Source of the DNA: Acetomicrobium hydrogeniformans ATCC BAA-1850
GTDB lineage: Bacteria > Synergistota > Synergistia > Synergistales > Acetomicrobiaceae
NCBI RefSeq assembly: GCF_000160455.2
Contig: NZ_ACJX03000001.1
Coordinates: 1,560,001 to 1,624,000 of the forward strand
Length of the DNA: 64,000 bases
Direction: 5' to 3'
How positions within the stretch are numbered: position 1 is the stretch's first letter; each line of letters begins with the position of its first letter. A program made the translations under genes and the position numbers. The notes beneath the pieces are model-generated. The model worked only from the letters and a program-made list of their open reading frames with translations, was not told where the DNA came from and did not search any database. Positions 14,990 through 23,663 of this stretch are shown here, one piece after another.

Positions 14990-16109
14990 ATGGAATTAAA
15001 GCCGATTTCAACGGTTTTGGAGGAACTGCGCTCATCTTTGGATGAGTTGCGGGAAAGTCTTTGACGTCGATACACTGGAAAGCGAGATAAAAGCTCTCAT
15101 CGACAAAACTTCCTCTCCTGATTTTTGGAATTCCTCCGATGCTCAGAAAGTTACCCAAAAATTGTCCCACCTTCAAGATTTGTTGGGCCAGTGGCAAAAG
15201 ATGAAGGCGGAATGGGAAGAACTGGAAGTTTTGACCGAACTGCTTAATGAGACCGAAGATGAAGAGTTGATAGGTGAGTTTTACGATAAGGCATCTCGCT
15301 TGAGAAAAGAGATAAATTCCATGGAAATGGAGCTTCTTTTGGACGAGGAGTATGATGAATCGAACGCCATCTTGACCGTTCACGCAGGGGCCGGCGGTTT
15401 GGACGCCCAGGATTGGGCAGAAATGCTTTTGAGGATGTATTTGCGGTGGGCCGAAAGGCATAACTACGAAACTAAGGTAATCGATATACTCCCCGACGAG
15501 GAGGCCGGAATTAAATATGCTACTATCTTGATTAAGGGTATTTGTTCCTATGGCTATCTGAAGGCCGAAAAGGGCATTCACAGGTTGGTCAGAATATCGC
15601 CCTTCGATTCGTCGAAGCGGAGGCACACCAGTTTTGCTTCCATTGAGGTTATTCCCGAATTGCCTGACGATGCCGATATCGAGATAAGGCCGGAAGAGAT
15701 AAGAATGGAGACCTTTAGGGCAAGCGGAGCTGGCGGCCAGTACGTCAACATGACCGATTCGGCTGTCAGGTTGATACATATCCCGACGGGTATAGTTGTG
15801 ACCTGTCAGAACGAAAGATCCCAACACATGAACAGACAGGTTGCGATGCAGCTTCTCAAGGCAAAGCTGTACGAAAGGCGCCAACAGGAAAAGCAGAAAA
15901 TGCTCGATGATCTCCACGGAGAGAAGAAGGAAATCGGATGGGGCAGTCAAATAAGGTCTTATGTATTACACCCCTACACGATGGTTAAGGACCATCGTAC
16001 GGGCTATACGTCCTATAGCGTCGATGCTGTGCTGGACGGAGACATCGACGATTTTGTAATAGCTTACCTGAGGATGCGCAAAGATACCATCAAGGCTAAG
16101 GGGGCTTAA
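14990..16109 (+). CDS. prfB: Peptide chain release factor 2, with programmed +1 frameshift
   Basis: RF2 releases peptides at UGA and UAA. The gene reads from ATG 14990 (GGAGGT six bases upstream) for 24 codons to CTT (15059-15061) and meets in-frame TGA (15062-15064). Skipping T15062 continues in +1 with GAC at 15063, giving 372 residues. CTT TGA C is the classic autoregulatory shift site. RF2 hallmarks are the anticodon tripeptide Ser203-Pro204-Phe205 (VRISPFDSSKRRHTSF) and GGQ at 248-250 ([12 protein letters not shown]). The SD-like element before the site (GGGAAAG) is weaker than in E. coli. Reading both frames as coding is required; the first frame alone would be a 24-residue fragment. 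Confidence 0.95.
15056..15065 (+). promoter_or_regulatory. Programmed +1 ribosomal frameshift site of prfB
   Basis: AGT CTT TGA C: when RF2 is scarce, the UGA is read slowly, peptidyl-tRNA-Leu slips from CUU to UUU and decoding resumes at GAC. This is established autoregulation of RF2 in many bacteria. Confidence 0.92.
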
Positions 16110-16114
16110 TAATT

Positions 16115-17872
16115 ATGGATTTTAATGGGCTGTTTAAGAGCTTAGGCAGGAGGAGATTTTACCTCGCCTTTGTTTTGTCGTCGTTTCTGGTCTTTGGGCA
16201 CGCTTTTTTTAACGGTTCGGTTTTTGCCGCGGCTTTCGTCCCAAAGGTTCCCGTCTTTCCTCTGAGCGAGCTTAAACCGGGAATGCAAGGAGAGGTCGTC
16301 ACGGTAGTGAAGGGTCTGGAGCGGGTTTCCTTTCCTGCCGAAGTGGTGAGCATAATCCCCAGCCAAAACGAGCCAAAAAGCCTAATCTTGATCAGGGCAA
16401 AGGGGCCTTTGGTGGAAAAAATCGGCGGAATAGCTGCCGGAATGAGCGGAAGCCCCTTCTTCATAGGGGGAAAGCTCGTTGGAGCAATCGGATATGGATG
16501 GGAATTCAGCGATCACAACCTCGGCCTGGTGACGCCAATCGAAGAGATGACCAAGGCCTTAGAAAGATCCTCCGGGGCAGAGGGCGTAGTAAAACATGGA
16601 TTTTATGAAGGCAAAAATGCCCCCATGATAGCATCGGGAGTAAGCAGAAGGGGGGCAGAGAGGATATCCGACGATTTAAAGGGTAGAGCGGAGGTTTTGC
16701 CCTTCGATCTGCCGCAGGGAGGAATTTCCGTGGATTACAATGCAAAGCTTAATCCTGGTGATTCCGTAGGGGTTTTGCTGGCCTGGGGCGATGTCACCGT
16801 TGGTGCCACAGGAACCCTGACGGCATTGGACGACAAAGGTAATTTTTTGGCCTTCGCACACCCTTTTTTAAATCGCGGCGATGTTTCCTTTCCCCTTACA
16901 CGGTCATGGGTGCACGAGGTGATTCCCAGCATAAGAAGCCCCTTTAAACTGGGAAGCCCCCTTTCCATAGTTGGTGTAGTGAGCCAGGACAGACCACAGG
17001 CTATTGCGGGAAGGGTAGGGAGTTTTCCCTATGGCGTGGAAGTTTCGGTGAAGTTTACTGATGAATCTGGAAAAAGCACCTCCAAGCGATTCCAGGTAGT
17101 AAATGACCCCTTTTTGATGAACAGGGTACTACCCGGCGCTTTGCTCGGGCTTCTGGATGATCTTTGGGGAAGGGTAGGCGAGGGAACGGGTTACGTTTCC
17201 GTGAAAATAGAGGGTAAGGGCTTCACGGAAGGATTCTCGAGAAAAAATGTTTACTTTTCAGATAATGATATAATAGGACAAATTGTAAACCAGGAAATTA
17301 TGAGATTAGTTTCCTCTCTTTCGCTGAATAGGTTCAAGGAGATTGAACCGCTTGGTATACACGTTGAGCTCCAGGTCACCAGGAAACCGGAGATCGTATA
17401 TATTGAAAAGTTGGAGATTCCCAACAAAGATGAGGTCAAGAAAGGGCAAGATTTGGATGTTCACGTGACTTTAAGAAATTTTCGCGGCGAACCCGAGGTG
17501 AAGAAGCTGAAACTAAAGGTTCCGGAAAAGGCTACAGGATTGTGCGAGGTCGTCGTTAGAGGCGGCGGAATTGCGGAACCATCGCAGGTCTCATTGATGT
17601 CCGGCTGGAGAGCCATAACTTCCTTCGATGAGCTTTTAAGCGAGATCAAAGCCGAGGAGTCCAATAATCAGGTGATCGTGGAGTTGCTTTACGGCTTTCT
17701 TCTCGAGGAGGAAGAGGAAGGGGGCATGCCCCTGGACGAAAATTACGAATTGGTTTCGGAGATGAAAAAACGTAGAATGGAGGAGGGCACCCTCAGAGTT
17801 TTCGACACGAACTATTATGTGGAGGGGCTCTTGAGGCGCACAGTAACTATTCAGAATATTGAGGGTAATTAA
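16115..17872 (+). CDS. Exported SpoIVB-type (peptidase S55) domain protein
   Basis: This 585-residue protein has an N-terminal signal segment (about residues 14-40, ending SVFAAA). The core FPLSELKPGMQGEV, GGIAAGMSGSPFFIGGKLVGAIGYGW and FLAFAHPFLNRGDVSFPLT matches the S55-annotated family of diderm bacteria. The candidate nucleophile is Ser111 in GMSGSP. The His of AHPF lies C-terminal to the Ser, the opposite of the His-Asp-Ser order of Bacillus SpoIVB, so protease activity is not assured. The C-terminal 200 residues look like beta-sandwich repeats (IEKLEIPNKDEVKKGQDLDVHVTL). It lies between prfB and mlaE, suggesting an envelope role, possibly periplasmic. Confidence 0.75.
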   Translation: MDFNGLFKSLGRRRFYLAFVLSSFLVFGHAFFNGSVFAAAFVPKVPVFPLSELKPGMQGEVVTVVKGLERVSFPAEVVSIIPSQNEPKSLILIRAKGPLVEKIGGIAAGMSGSPFFIGGKLVGAIGYGWEFSDHNLGLVTPIEEMTKALERSSGAEGVVKHGFYEGKNAPMIASGVSRRGAERISDDLKGRAEVLPFDLPQGGISVDYNAKLNPGDSVGVLLAWGDVTVGATGTLTALDDKGNFLAFAHPFLNRGDVSFPLTRSWVHEVIPSIRSPFKLGSPLSIVGVVSQDRPQAIAGRVGSFPYGVEVSVKFTDESGKSTSKRFQVVNDPFLMNRVLPGALLGLLDDLWGRVGEGTGYVSVKIEGKGFTEGFSRKNVYFSDNDIIGQIVNQEIMRLVSSLSLNRFKEIEPLGIHVELQVTRKPEIVYIEKLEIPNKDEVKKGQDLDVHVTLRNFRGEPEVKKLKLKVPEKATGLCEVVVRGGGIAEPSQVSLMSGWRAITSFDELLSEIKAEESNNQVIVELLYGFLLEEEEEGGMPLDENYELVSEMKKRRMEEGTLRVFDTNYYVEGLLRRTVTIQNIEGN

Positions 17873-17905
17873 AACTTTAGTGACGAGAGGGTAAAGGTTT
17901 AAATC

Positions 17906-18685
17906 ATGGTCAAATGGCTGGAGACCCTGGGCAAGGCGATCGCATCTTTTCTAGATCTTTTGGGGTGGATCGCGTCGTTGGCTTTTCATGTTTTGGTTCA
18001 TTTGCCGCGTGCTCGTGTGGATCTTCGTTCCATCACAGATCAGATGGAGCGGGTAGGAGTGCAGTCGGTCTTCATGGTCTCCGTCATAAGTGCCTTTACG
18101 GGCATGGTGATGGCTGTCCAGACTTTGGATCAATTTCTCAAGTTTGGCGCCTCGGGATATATCGGAGGGGTCATTGCCTTGAGCATGATAAGGGAAATGT
18201 CGCCAGTCTTAACGGGCATAGTGGTTGCCGGCAGAGTGGGGTCTTCCATGGCGGCCGAGATAGGGACTATGAAGGTGACGGAACAGCTCGATGCCCTGAG
18301 AGCCTTTGGTCTGGACGAATACGTTTTCGTAGGGGTGCCGAGGATTTTGGCAAGTTTGGTTATGGTGCCCATTTTAACGATATTTTCGATGACCGTTGGC
18401 ACCTTTGGCGGCTATCTTTACGTCGCCTTTCGTGGCATCCACCCTCTCATATTCAAGGATTCCATAAAACTTTTGGTCAACGTCTATGACATTAATGGCG
18501 GCTTATTGAAATCCCTGGTCTACGGCTTCGTAATATCAATAGTAGCCTGCGCCTGCGGTTTCAGGGCTGAGGGAGGGGCTAAAGGGGTTGGCGAGACTAC
18601 CACTTTAGCGGTAGTGTGGAGCAATATGTTAATATTAATATTGAACTACATGCTGTCAACCCTTTTATTTGGAGGAAGGGTTTAG
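17906..18685 (+). CDS. mlaE: MlaE-family ABC permease (phospholipid transport)
   Basis: This inner-membrane permease of the Mla lipid transporter has 259 residues with about five membrane segments. Family motifs are VSVISAFTGMVMAVQT, VIALSMIREMSPVLTGIVVAGRVGSSMAAEIGTMKVTEQLDAL and the conserved glycine-rich exit helix. The TAG stop overlaps the GTG start of the ATPase gene by one base. Together with the ATPase and MCE protein it forms mlaEFD; mlaA, mlaB and mlaC are absent nearby. Confidence 0.92.
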   Translation: MVKWLETLGKAIASFLDLLGWIASLAFHVLVHLPRARVDLRSITDQMERVGVQSVFMVSVISAFTGMVMAVQTLDQFLKFGASGYIGGVIALSMIREMSPVLTGIVVAGRVGSSMAAEIGTMKVTEQLDALRAFGLDEYVFVGVPRILASLVMVPILTIFSMTVGTFGGYLYVAFRGIHPLIFKDSIKLLVNVYDINGGLLKSLVYGFVISIVACACGFRAEGGAKGVGETTTLAVVWSNMLILILNYMLSTLLFGGRV

Positions 18686-19452
18686 TGGAAGAATATATTT
18701 TGCGTTTCGAGAAGGTCAGTAAGTCCTTCGGTGATAAGAAAGTTTTGAGGAATATAAGCTTTTCCGTGAAGAAGGGGGAAGTGGTTGCCCTCATGGGCCC
18801 TTCCGGTTGCGGTAAAACGACGGTCCTGAGGCTTATATTGAGGCTTATCGAGGCCGATGAAGGAGAAATCCATCTTTACGGCAGGGATATAACGCATCTT
18901 TCAGAAAGAGAACTGATAGATATCAGGAAGAAGGTAGGCATAGTCTTTCAAGGCGGAGCTTTATTTGATTCCATGACGGTCTTTGAAAATGTGGCATTTC
19001 CCCTCCGATACTGCCTTGACATCAAAGACGAAGGCTTAATGAGGGAAATGGTTTCTTCCATGTTGGAATCCGTTGAACTCCCGGATACGGAAGATCTCAT
19101 GCCGGCCGATCTATCTGGCGGCATGAGGAAGCGTGTGGCCCTTGCTCGGGCTTTGGTCTATAAACCGTCGTTTTTATTGTTGGACGAACCGACGACGGGG
19201 CTTGATCCCCAGACGGCAAGGCACATCGATCGCCTGGTAGCCGATTTGAGCAGAAGACACAATCTCTCCGCAATGACCGTTACGCACGATGTAGTGTCGG
19301 CGCTGGGGATTGCCGATAGGGTTTTTTTGATGAAAGAGGGAGACATCGTATGGATGGGAACCTCTGAGGAGTGGGAGGCCTCCTCGGATCCAGAGGTGAC
19401 CTCTTTTCTTCTCGGAACCAAATCGATACGTCATAGGGGGAGTGCCCCATGA
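18685..19452 (+). CDS. mlaF: MlaF-family ABC ATPase
   Basis: This cytoplasmic ATPase drives MlaE. It carries Walker A GPSGCGKTT, the Q-loop VGIVFQGGALFDSMTVFENV, the signature LSGGMRKRVALARAL and Walker B FLLLDEPTTGLDP. GTG 18685 is chosen because GGAGG (18671-18675) is nine bases upstream and the start overlaps the mlaE stop; an earlier ATG at 18616 would add a non-conserved leader inside mlaE. The length of 255 residues is usual. The stop overlaps mlaD (ATGA). Confidence 0.93.
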   Translation: MEEYILRFEKVSKSFGDKKVLRNISFSVKKGEVVALMGPSGCGKTTVLRLILRLIEADEGEIHLYGRDITHLSERELIDIRKKVGIVFQGGALFDSMTVFENVAFPLRYCLDIKDEGLMREMVSSMLESVELPDTEDLMPADLSGGMRKRVALARALVYKPSFLLLDEPTTGLDPQTARHIDRLVADLSRRHNLSAMTVTHDVVSALGIADRVFLMKEGDIVWMGTSEEWEASSDPEVTSFLLGTKSIRHRGSAP

Positions 19453-20810
19453 AGCGGGAGGTTAAAATAGGCCTGGTTGTGTTCCTTGGCTTGGCGCTCT
19501 TGGCTGGCTTGATATTTGTGTCGGGTGGTCGTTTAGTGCGTCAGAGGGGCTATATCTTGGAAGTTCAATTGCCAGAGGCAAAGGGGTTGCCTCCGGGAGC
19601 CCCGGTTTATATATCCGGTGTGGAGACTGGTTATGTGGAAGACGTCTTCCTCACTGACAGGGGCGTAACCGTTTCTGTCTTCATCAAAGAAGGTGTGAAT
19701 ATACCCTCGGACAGCAAATTTTTCGTGCAGGGAGGAGGGCTTTTGGGAGAAGCGTCCCTTCAGATCAGAAGAGGGAGTAGCGATACCTTTATAATCCCCC
19801 CAGGTCCAGTAAAAGGTACGACGACGCCCGATGTGTGGAGCGTTCTTGAGGAGATGGAAAGAAACCTCAATTCCCTGCGGTCTTTCATCGACAATCTGAG
19901 CGGTCTCGTAGGCGATGAAGAGTTAGAAGACCTGAAAAGGGCCATGAAAAGAATTCCCTCATTTCTTGAAAGTGCCGAAGAGGCTTCGGAGAGCTTGAAG
20001 GGATTGTCCGACGAGGGCAAAGTCCTTTTGGGTGACATGAGGGGAAGGATGGGGACTTTTCTGGATAATGCCAACGGCATGGTTTCAAATATGAACGAGA
20101 TCCTGGCCGAAAACAGACAGGCATTCAAAGAGACAATGGCTAACGCAAGCGATTTGGTCACCAGATTAAGTGCCATGGCGGAGGAATTGGATCGGGAAGG
20201 GCCCTTTGCTGCTGAGGTCAAACAACTTGTAAAAAATGCCTCCGATGCCGCCCTTGCCTTCGAGAGATTCGTAGTCGAGCTCGAAAAGACTTTTTTCAGC
20301 GAGAGCGAGGATGGCGACAGTAAGGGCAATCTTCCCAAATTGCTCGAGGATGTGAGGCAAACCCAGGAAGCAGCCCAAAGGACTTTAAAGACCATTCAGA
20401 AGATAGAGGTAAAAGGAGATGTCTCCCTTAGGGGCAAGACCTTTGGAAGGGGAGAAGATGCCTACATGGATGTCAACGTGGCGCTCGGCATGAAAAACAG
20501 AAAGGATTTTCTGCTCTTTGGCGTCGACGATCTGGGCGACGGGAGTGACTTTACGTTTAGTTACGGATACAGGTGGAAATGGATATCCCTCTGGGGGGGT
20601 CTGGTCAGGGACGATTTGGGAGTGGGTCTCGGCTTAGGAGATCCGACCTCTTTTCCAATACAGTTGATCGGAAAATGGTGGGACGACGGATCGGGCGCAT
20701 GGTCGTTGGAGGGTCGTTACAACCTCAACAATCGATACGGCCTTCTCTTTCGCCATGACGAATTGGACGACGAGAGACGCGAATCCGTAGGCGTTTATTA
20801 CAAATTTTAA
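19449..20810 (+). CDS. mlaD: MCE-domain protein MlaD with C-terminal beta-barrel-like tail
   Basis: The protein starts with one membrane helix (about 5-25), followed by an MCE domain (about 35-115, PPGAPVYISGVETGYVEDVFL). A long helical, coiled-coil-rich segment follows (about 135-310). The last 120 residues are rich in alternating beta-strand patterns (AYMDVNVALGM, FTFSYGYRWKW, WSLEGRYNLNNRYGLLF) and end in VGVYYKF with a terminal Phe, typical of outer-membrane barrel strands. Such trans-envelope MlaD proteins have been described in Veillonella and other diderm Terrabacteria, where they replace MlaA/MlaC. It probably spans the periplasm as a lipid conduit. The barrel assignment is inferred from strand pattern. 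Confidence 0.88.
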   Translation: MKREVKIGLVVFLGLALLAGLIFVSGGRLVRQRGYILEVQLPEAKGLPPGAPVYISGVETGYVEDVFLTDRGVTVSVFIKEGVNIPSDSKFFVQGGGLLGEASLQIRRGSSDTFIIPPGPVKGTTTPDVWSVLEEMERNLNSLRSFIDNLSGLVGDEELEDLKRAMKRIPSFLESAEEASESLKGLSDEGKVLLGDMRGRMGTFLDNANGMVSNMNEILAENRQAFKETMANASDLVTRLSAMAEELDREGPFAAEVKQLVKNASDAALAFERFVVELEKTFFSESEDGDSKGNLPKLLEDVRQTQEAAQRTLKTIQKIEVKGDVSLRGKTFGRGEDAYMDVNVALGMKNRKDFLLFGVDDLGDGSDFTFSYGYRWKWISLWGGLVRDDLGVGLGLGDPTSFPIQLIGKWWDDGSGAWSLEGRYNLNNRYGLLFRHDELDDERRESVGVYYKF

Positions 20811-20821
20811 GGGTGATCGGG

Positions 20822-21457
20822 TTGTTTATTACTTTTGAAGGCATAGACGGTTCCGGAAAATCGACTCACGCCAAAAGATTGTACGAACATTTGTCGAACA
20901 TTTTTGGGAACGAAAGAGTGCTGATCACTCGCGAGCCGGGAGGATGGAGCGGGGGATCGCAGCTTCGTGATATCTTGCTGCACAGCAATTGGAGACCCTG
21001 GAGCGAGTTTTTTCTTTTCATGGCAGACAGGTGCGAGCACGTTGAGGAGCAGATAAAACCTGCCCTGGCGAAGGGGCAGATAGTGATATGCGAACGTTAC
21101 ACCGATTCCACTCTAGCCTATCAGGGATGGGGCAAGGGACTGCTCTTGGAAGAGATGGAAAGGCTTTTTTCTCTGCTTGATTTTCCCCTCCCCGATCTTA
21201 CTATATGGCTAGATATTTCCGTGGATACGGCGATGAAGAGGATCAAAGCGAGAAGTGCCTCAGATAGACTTGAGGAAGAGAGGTTTCTCGCGGTGGTACG
21301 AAGGGGATACGAAGAGCTGTCCAAAAGAAACCCTGTCAGGATAAGGCGAGTCTTTTCCGGGGACGAAGAAGAAAAAGTTTTTGAAGAAATTACCAGAGTA
21401 GTGGAGGACTTTATGGATGAAGGTGGAAAGGAGAAATTACAAAGAAAGGCGCCATAG
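20822..21457 (+). CDS. tmk: Thymidylate kinase
   Basis: Tmk phosphorylates dTMP to dTDP. The P-loop FEGIDGSGKST is at the N terminus, followed by the dTMP-site ICERYTDSTLAYQGWG. TTG 20822 is chosen from AGGGTGA (20810-20816) five bases upstream; GTG 20813 lies within that Shine-Dalgarno. It begins the tmk-yaaR-holB-ricT order well known from Firmicutes. dTMP would come from ThyX at 31791. Confidence 0.94.
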   Translation: MFITFEGIDGSGKSTHAKRLYEHLSNIFGNERVLITREPGGWSGGSQLRDILLHSNWRPWSEFFLFMADRCEHVEEQIKPALAKGQIVICERYTDSTLAYQGWGKGLLLEEMERLFSLLDFPLPDLTIWLDISVDTAMKRIKARSASDRLEEERFLAVVRRGYEELSKRNPVRIRRVFSGDEEEKVFEEITRVVEDFMDEGGKEKLQRKAP

Positions 21458-21854
21458 CGTAACGGCTGCAGATTGGGACAGCTCGACAAGGGAACACAGG
21501 GTGGAGGCGAAAAAGGGGGAATCCTTCGATGGGTACGTCGATAGGGAAGAGATAAATTCTCTTTTGAGAGAGCTGGACGACCTGGGGATGGCCTTGTCCA
21601 GGTATCCCTCCAAAGAGCTGATACATAAATATAGGTTGCTCGTTCGTCAGATTATTGCCTTAATACTGGAGAAGTTGCGTGTTAAAAGGGAGTACGGATT
21701 TTCTTCGCGCAGCAACAAAATATATACGATTGTGGAAAGGACAGAGAGCTCTTTGTCGAAGCTCGAGGATGCATTGGACAAAGAGAGAGAAAAGATCGTC
21801 ATACTGAATATAATTGAGGAGATTAAGGGATGTCTGATATCGCTTTTGTTATAA
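21417..21854 (+). CDS. yaaR: YaaR family (DUF327) protein
   Basis: This 145-residue mostly helical protein contains YKLLVRQIIAL-like KYRLLVRQIIALILEKL and KIYTIVERTESSLSKLEDAL segments of the DUF327/YaaR family. The function is unknown. It overlaps tmk by 41 bases and holB by 25, and the order tmk-yaaR-holB matches Bacillus. GTGGAGGA precedes the ATG at 21417. Confidence 0.8.
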   Translation: MKVERRNYKERRHSVTAADWDSSTREHRVEAKKGESFDGYVDREEINSLLRELDDLGMALSRYPSKELIHKYRLLVRQIIALILEKLRVKREYGFSSRSNKIYTIVERTESSLSKLEDALDKEREKIVILNIIEEIKGCLISLLL

Positions 21855-22594
21855 GAAAAAGCGAGGCTTTCAAAACGATTGCTACGGCAATTATGTATTC
21901 CAGAGCACCCCATGCGCTTTTTATAGAGGCACCAGATCCATTTCATGAGAAAATTGCCGTGGAGGTGGCACGCCTCTATCTGTGCGAAAGCGGAAATGGA
22001 GACGACGAATGCCCCTCATGCAGGAGCTGGAACGAAGGGGATCACCCCGATTTTATAAGGCCCGTTGAATGGGACAAGTCGCCCGGGATAGACGATTGCA
22101 GGAAAATGGCCGCTGAATTATATTTAGCTCCTGTTGTTGCACCGAGGCGCTTCCTTGTCATACCCAGGGGAAGCGGATTGTCCCTTCCTGCCGCCAACAG
22201 TTTGCTCAAAATATTGGAAGAACCTCCAACTTGGGGGGCTCTCCTCATACTTTCCGATGGTGGGGGATTGCCCGAAACGATTAAAAGTCGTACCTGGCAA
22301 TTGACCATTGACGTAAAAGAAGAGGTAAGTCCGCTGGCGTTGCCCGAGGGAAAAGACGGTTGGCTGTCATTGATCGCGTCAGCCTCAGAGATGACGCAGC
22401 AGGAAGCCCTTGTTATGATGAATATGTGGATTAACTGGTGCCTCGGAAATGGCGAGATCGAAAGGGCTGCGATGATCGATAAGATCAGGTTGATAGCCGA
22501 AAAGGGGCACATCCCTAACTATATGGCCTTTGATCTCCTTTATGCTTTCTTGGAGGAGGAATTATCCGATGAATTATTTGATAATCTTTGGTAA
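21830..22594 (+). CDS. holB: DNA polymerase III delta' subunit (HolB)
   Basis: The delta' subunit is part of the clamp loader with DnaX (39849) and delta. The sequence has the AAA+ core with a zinc cluster (CESGNGDDECPSC), the NSLLKILEEPP helix and SRTW in place of SRC. The P-loop is lost (EAPDPFHEK), as is normal for non-hydrolysing delta'. The length of 254 residues is short but typical for this lineage-type. The context tmk-yaaR-holB-ricT supports the call. Confidence 0.88.
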   Translation: MSDIAFVIRKSEAFKTIATAIMYSRAPHALFIEAPDPFHEKIAVEVARLYLCESGNGDDECPSCRSWNEGDHPDFIRPVEWDKSPGIDDCRKMAAELYLAPVVAPRRFLVIPRGSGLSLPAANSLLKILEEPPTWGALLILSDGGGLPETIKSRTWQLTIDVKEEVSPLALPEGKDGWLSLIASASEMTQQEALVMMNMWINWCLGNGEIERAAMIDKIRLIAEKGHIPNYMAFDLLYAFLEEELSDELFDNLW

Positions 22595-23651
22595 GCCTCG
22601 ATTTTTGGGGTTGATATATAATTGCGAAGAACATCTCGAAAAAAACGTTAAAATCGTGATAGAAAGCTCCAGAGGGCTCGAATTAGGATATGTCGCGGGG
22701 ACTTTGAGCGAAGAACAGGTGCGTAAATATAAAGAAAAGTTCGAGTCTCCCAAGGAGTACGACGAAGGCGATAATATAAGGTCGGCAGAGCCTTTATGGC
22801 AGTGTGTCAACCTTTTGAGGTTGGCCGATGAGGAGGATCTTTCCGAAGCAGAACGGCAGAGAGGGGAAGAGGAAGAGGCCCTCCCCTTAGTGCGCAAAAT
22901 ACTCAAGAACCACGATCTTCCGATGAAGATAGTGGATGTGGAATATGTATTAGACAGAAAAAAGTTGTATTTTTACTTTACCTCGGAGCAGAGGGTGGAT
23001 TTTCGATGCTTCGTAAAAGATCTTGCCAGGGAGTTTAAAACCCGAATAGAGCTGAGGCAGATAGGGGCAAGGGATGAGGCGAAGATCCTCGGGGGTTTGG
23101 CGCCCTGCGGAAGTCCCTGCTGTTGTAGTTATTGGATGTCTGAATTTTTCCCCATTTGCATCCGTATGGTAAAGGAGCAGAATTTAGCGCTTAACCCATC
23201 GAAAATATCGGGCCTCTGCGGCAGGCTCATGTGCTGCATGAGCTACGAATATGACTTGTATAAGCAACTATGGAAGGATTTGCCGAATCCCGGTACAAAA
23301 ATAAAGACGCCCTCCGGAAATTACCATATATCAGGCGTCGATTTGGCGAGCAGTACCGTGAGAATCAGAAGCCCAGAAGGCGTTGAGTTTTTAGTGCCTG
23401 TCGGTGAATTTGTCCTTTTTCGAAAGACCGTCGAGGATGGAGGTAAATGGAGTTTGCATCCAAAATCTGGTGATATAGCTGAAGTTGCTCAATCATTGAG
23501 CGAGACATTTACTTCAAGTGTCGAATCTTCTCCATCGAGACCGTCGAATGACGACAGAAGAAAAAGAGAAGAAAAGAACGAAAACACGCGCAACGGTAAA
23601 GGCAAAACAAAGCAAAAAACAAAAAGTAGAAAGCGTAAAAGTAAAATTTAA
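22569..23651 (+). CDS. ricT: RicT/YaaT, PSP1-domain protein
   Basis: In Bacillus, RicT works with RicA and RicF in a complex that binds [4Fe-4S] clusters and assists RNase Y in mRNA maturation. Cys180, 184, 185, 186, 197, 217, 222 and 223 (APCGSPCCCSYW, GLCGRLMCCMSYEYDLY) define the family. ATG 22569 is chosen because GGAGGA lies eight bases upstream; it overlaps holB by 26 bases. The last 45 residues are an extremely Lys/Arg-rich tail, which would suit RNA or membrane contact (inference). Confidence 0.88.
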   Translation: MNYLIIFGKPRFLGLIYNCEEHLEKNVKIVIESSRGLELGYVAGTLSEEQVRKYKEKFESPKEYDEGDNIRSAEPLWQCVNLLRLADEEDLSEAERQRGEEEEALPLVRKILKNHDLPMKIVDVEYVLDRKKLYFYFTSEQRVDFRCFVKDLAREFKTRIELRQIGARDEAKILGGLAPCGSPCCCSYWMSEFFPICIRMVKEQNLALNPSKISGLCGRLMCCMSYEYDLYKQLWKDLPNPGTKIKTPSGNYHISGVDLASSTVRIRSPEGVEFLVPVGEFVLFRKTVEDGGKWSLHPKSGDIAEVAQSLSETFTSSVESSPSRPSNDDRRKREEKNENTRNGKGKTKQKTKSRKRKSKI

Positions 23652-23663
23652 TGGGGTGAAATG

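Noticed and set aside
15042-15062. prfB starting inside the second frame (near 15042)
   Set aside because: The 24 codons from 14990 have a strong Shine-Dalgarno and RF2-like sequence, and CTT TGA C is the standard frameshift site.
18616-18684. Upstream ATG start for mlaF
   Set aside because: It would add 23 non-conserved residues encoded inside mlaE; GTG 18685 has correct spacing and family length.
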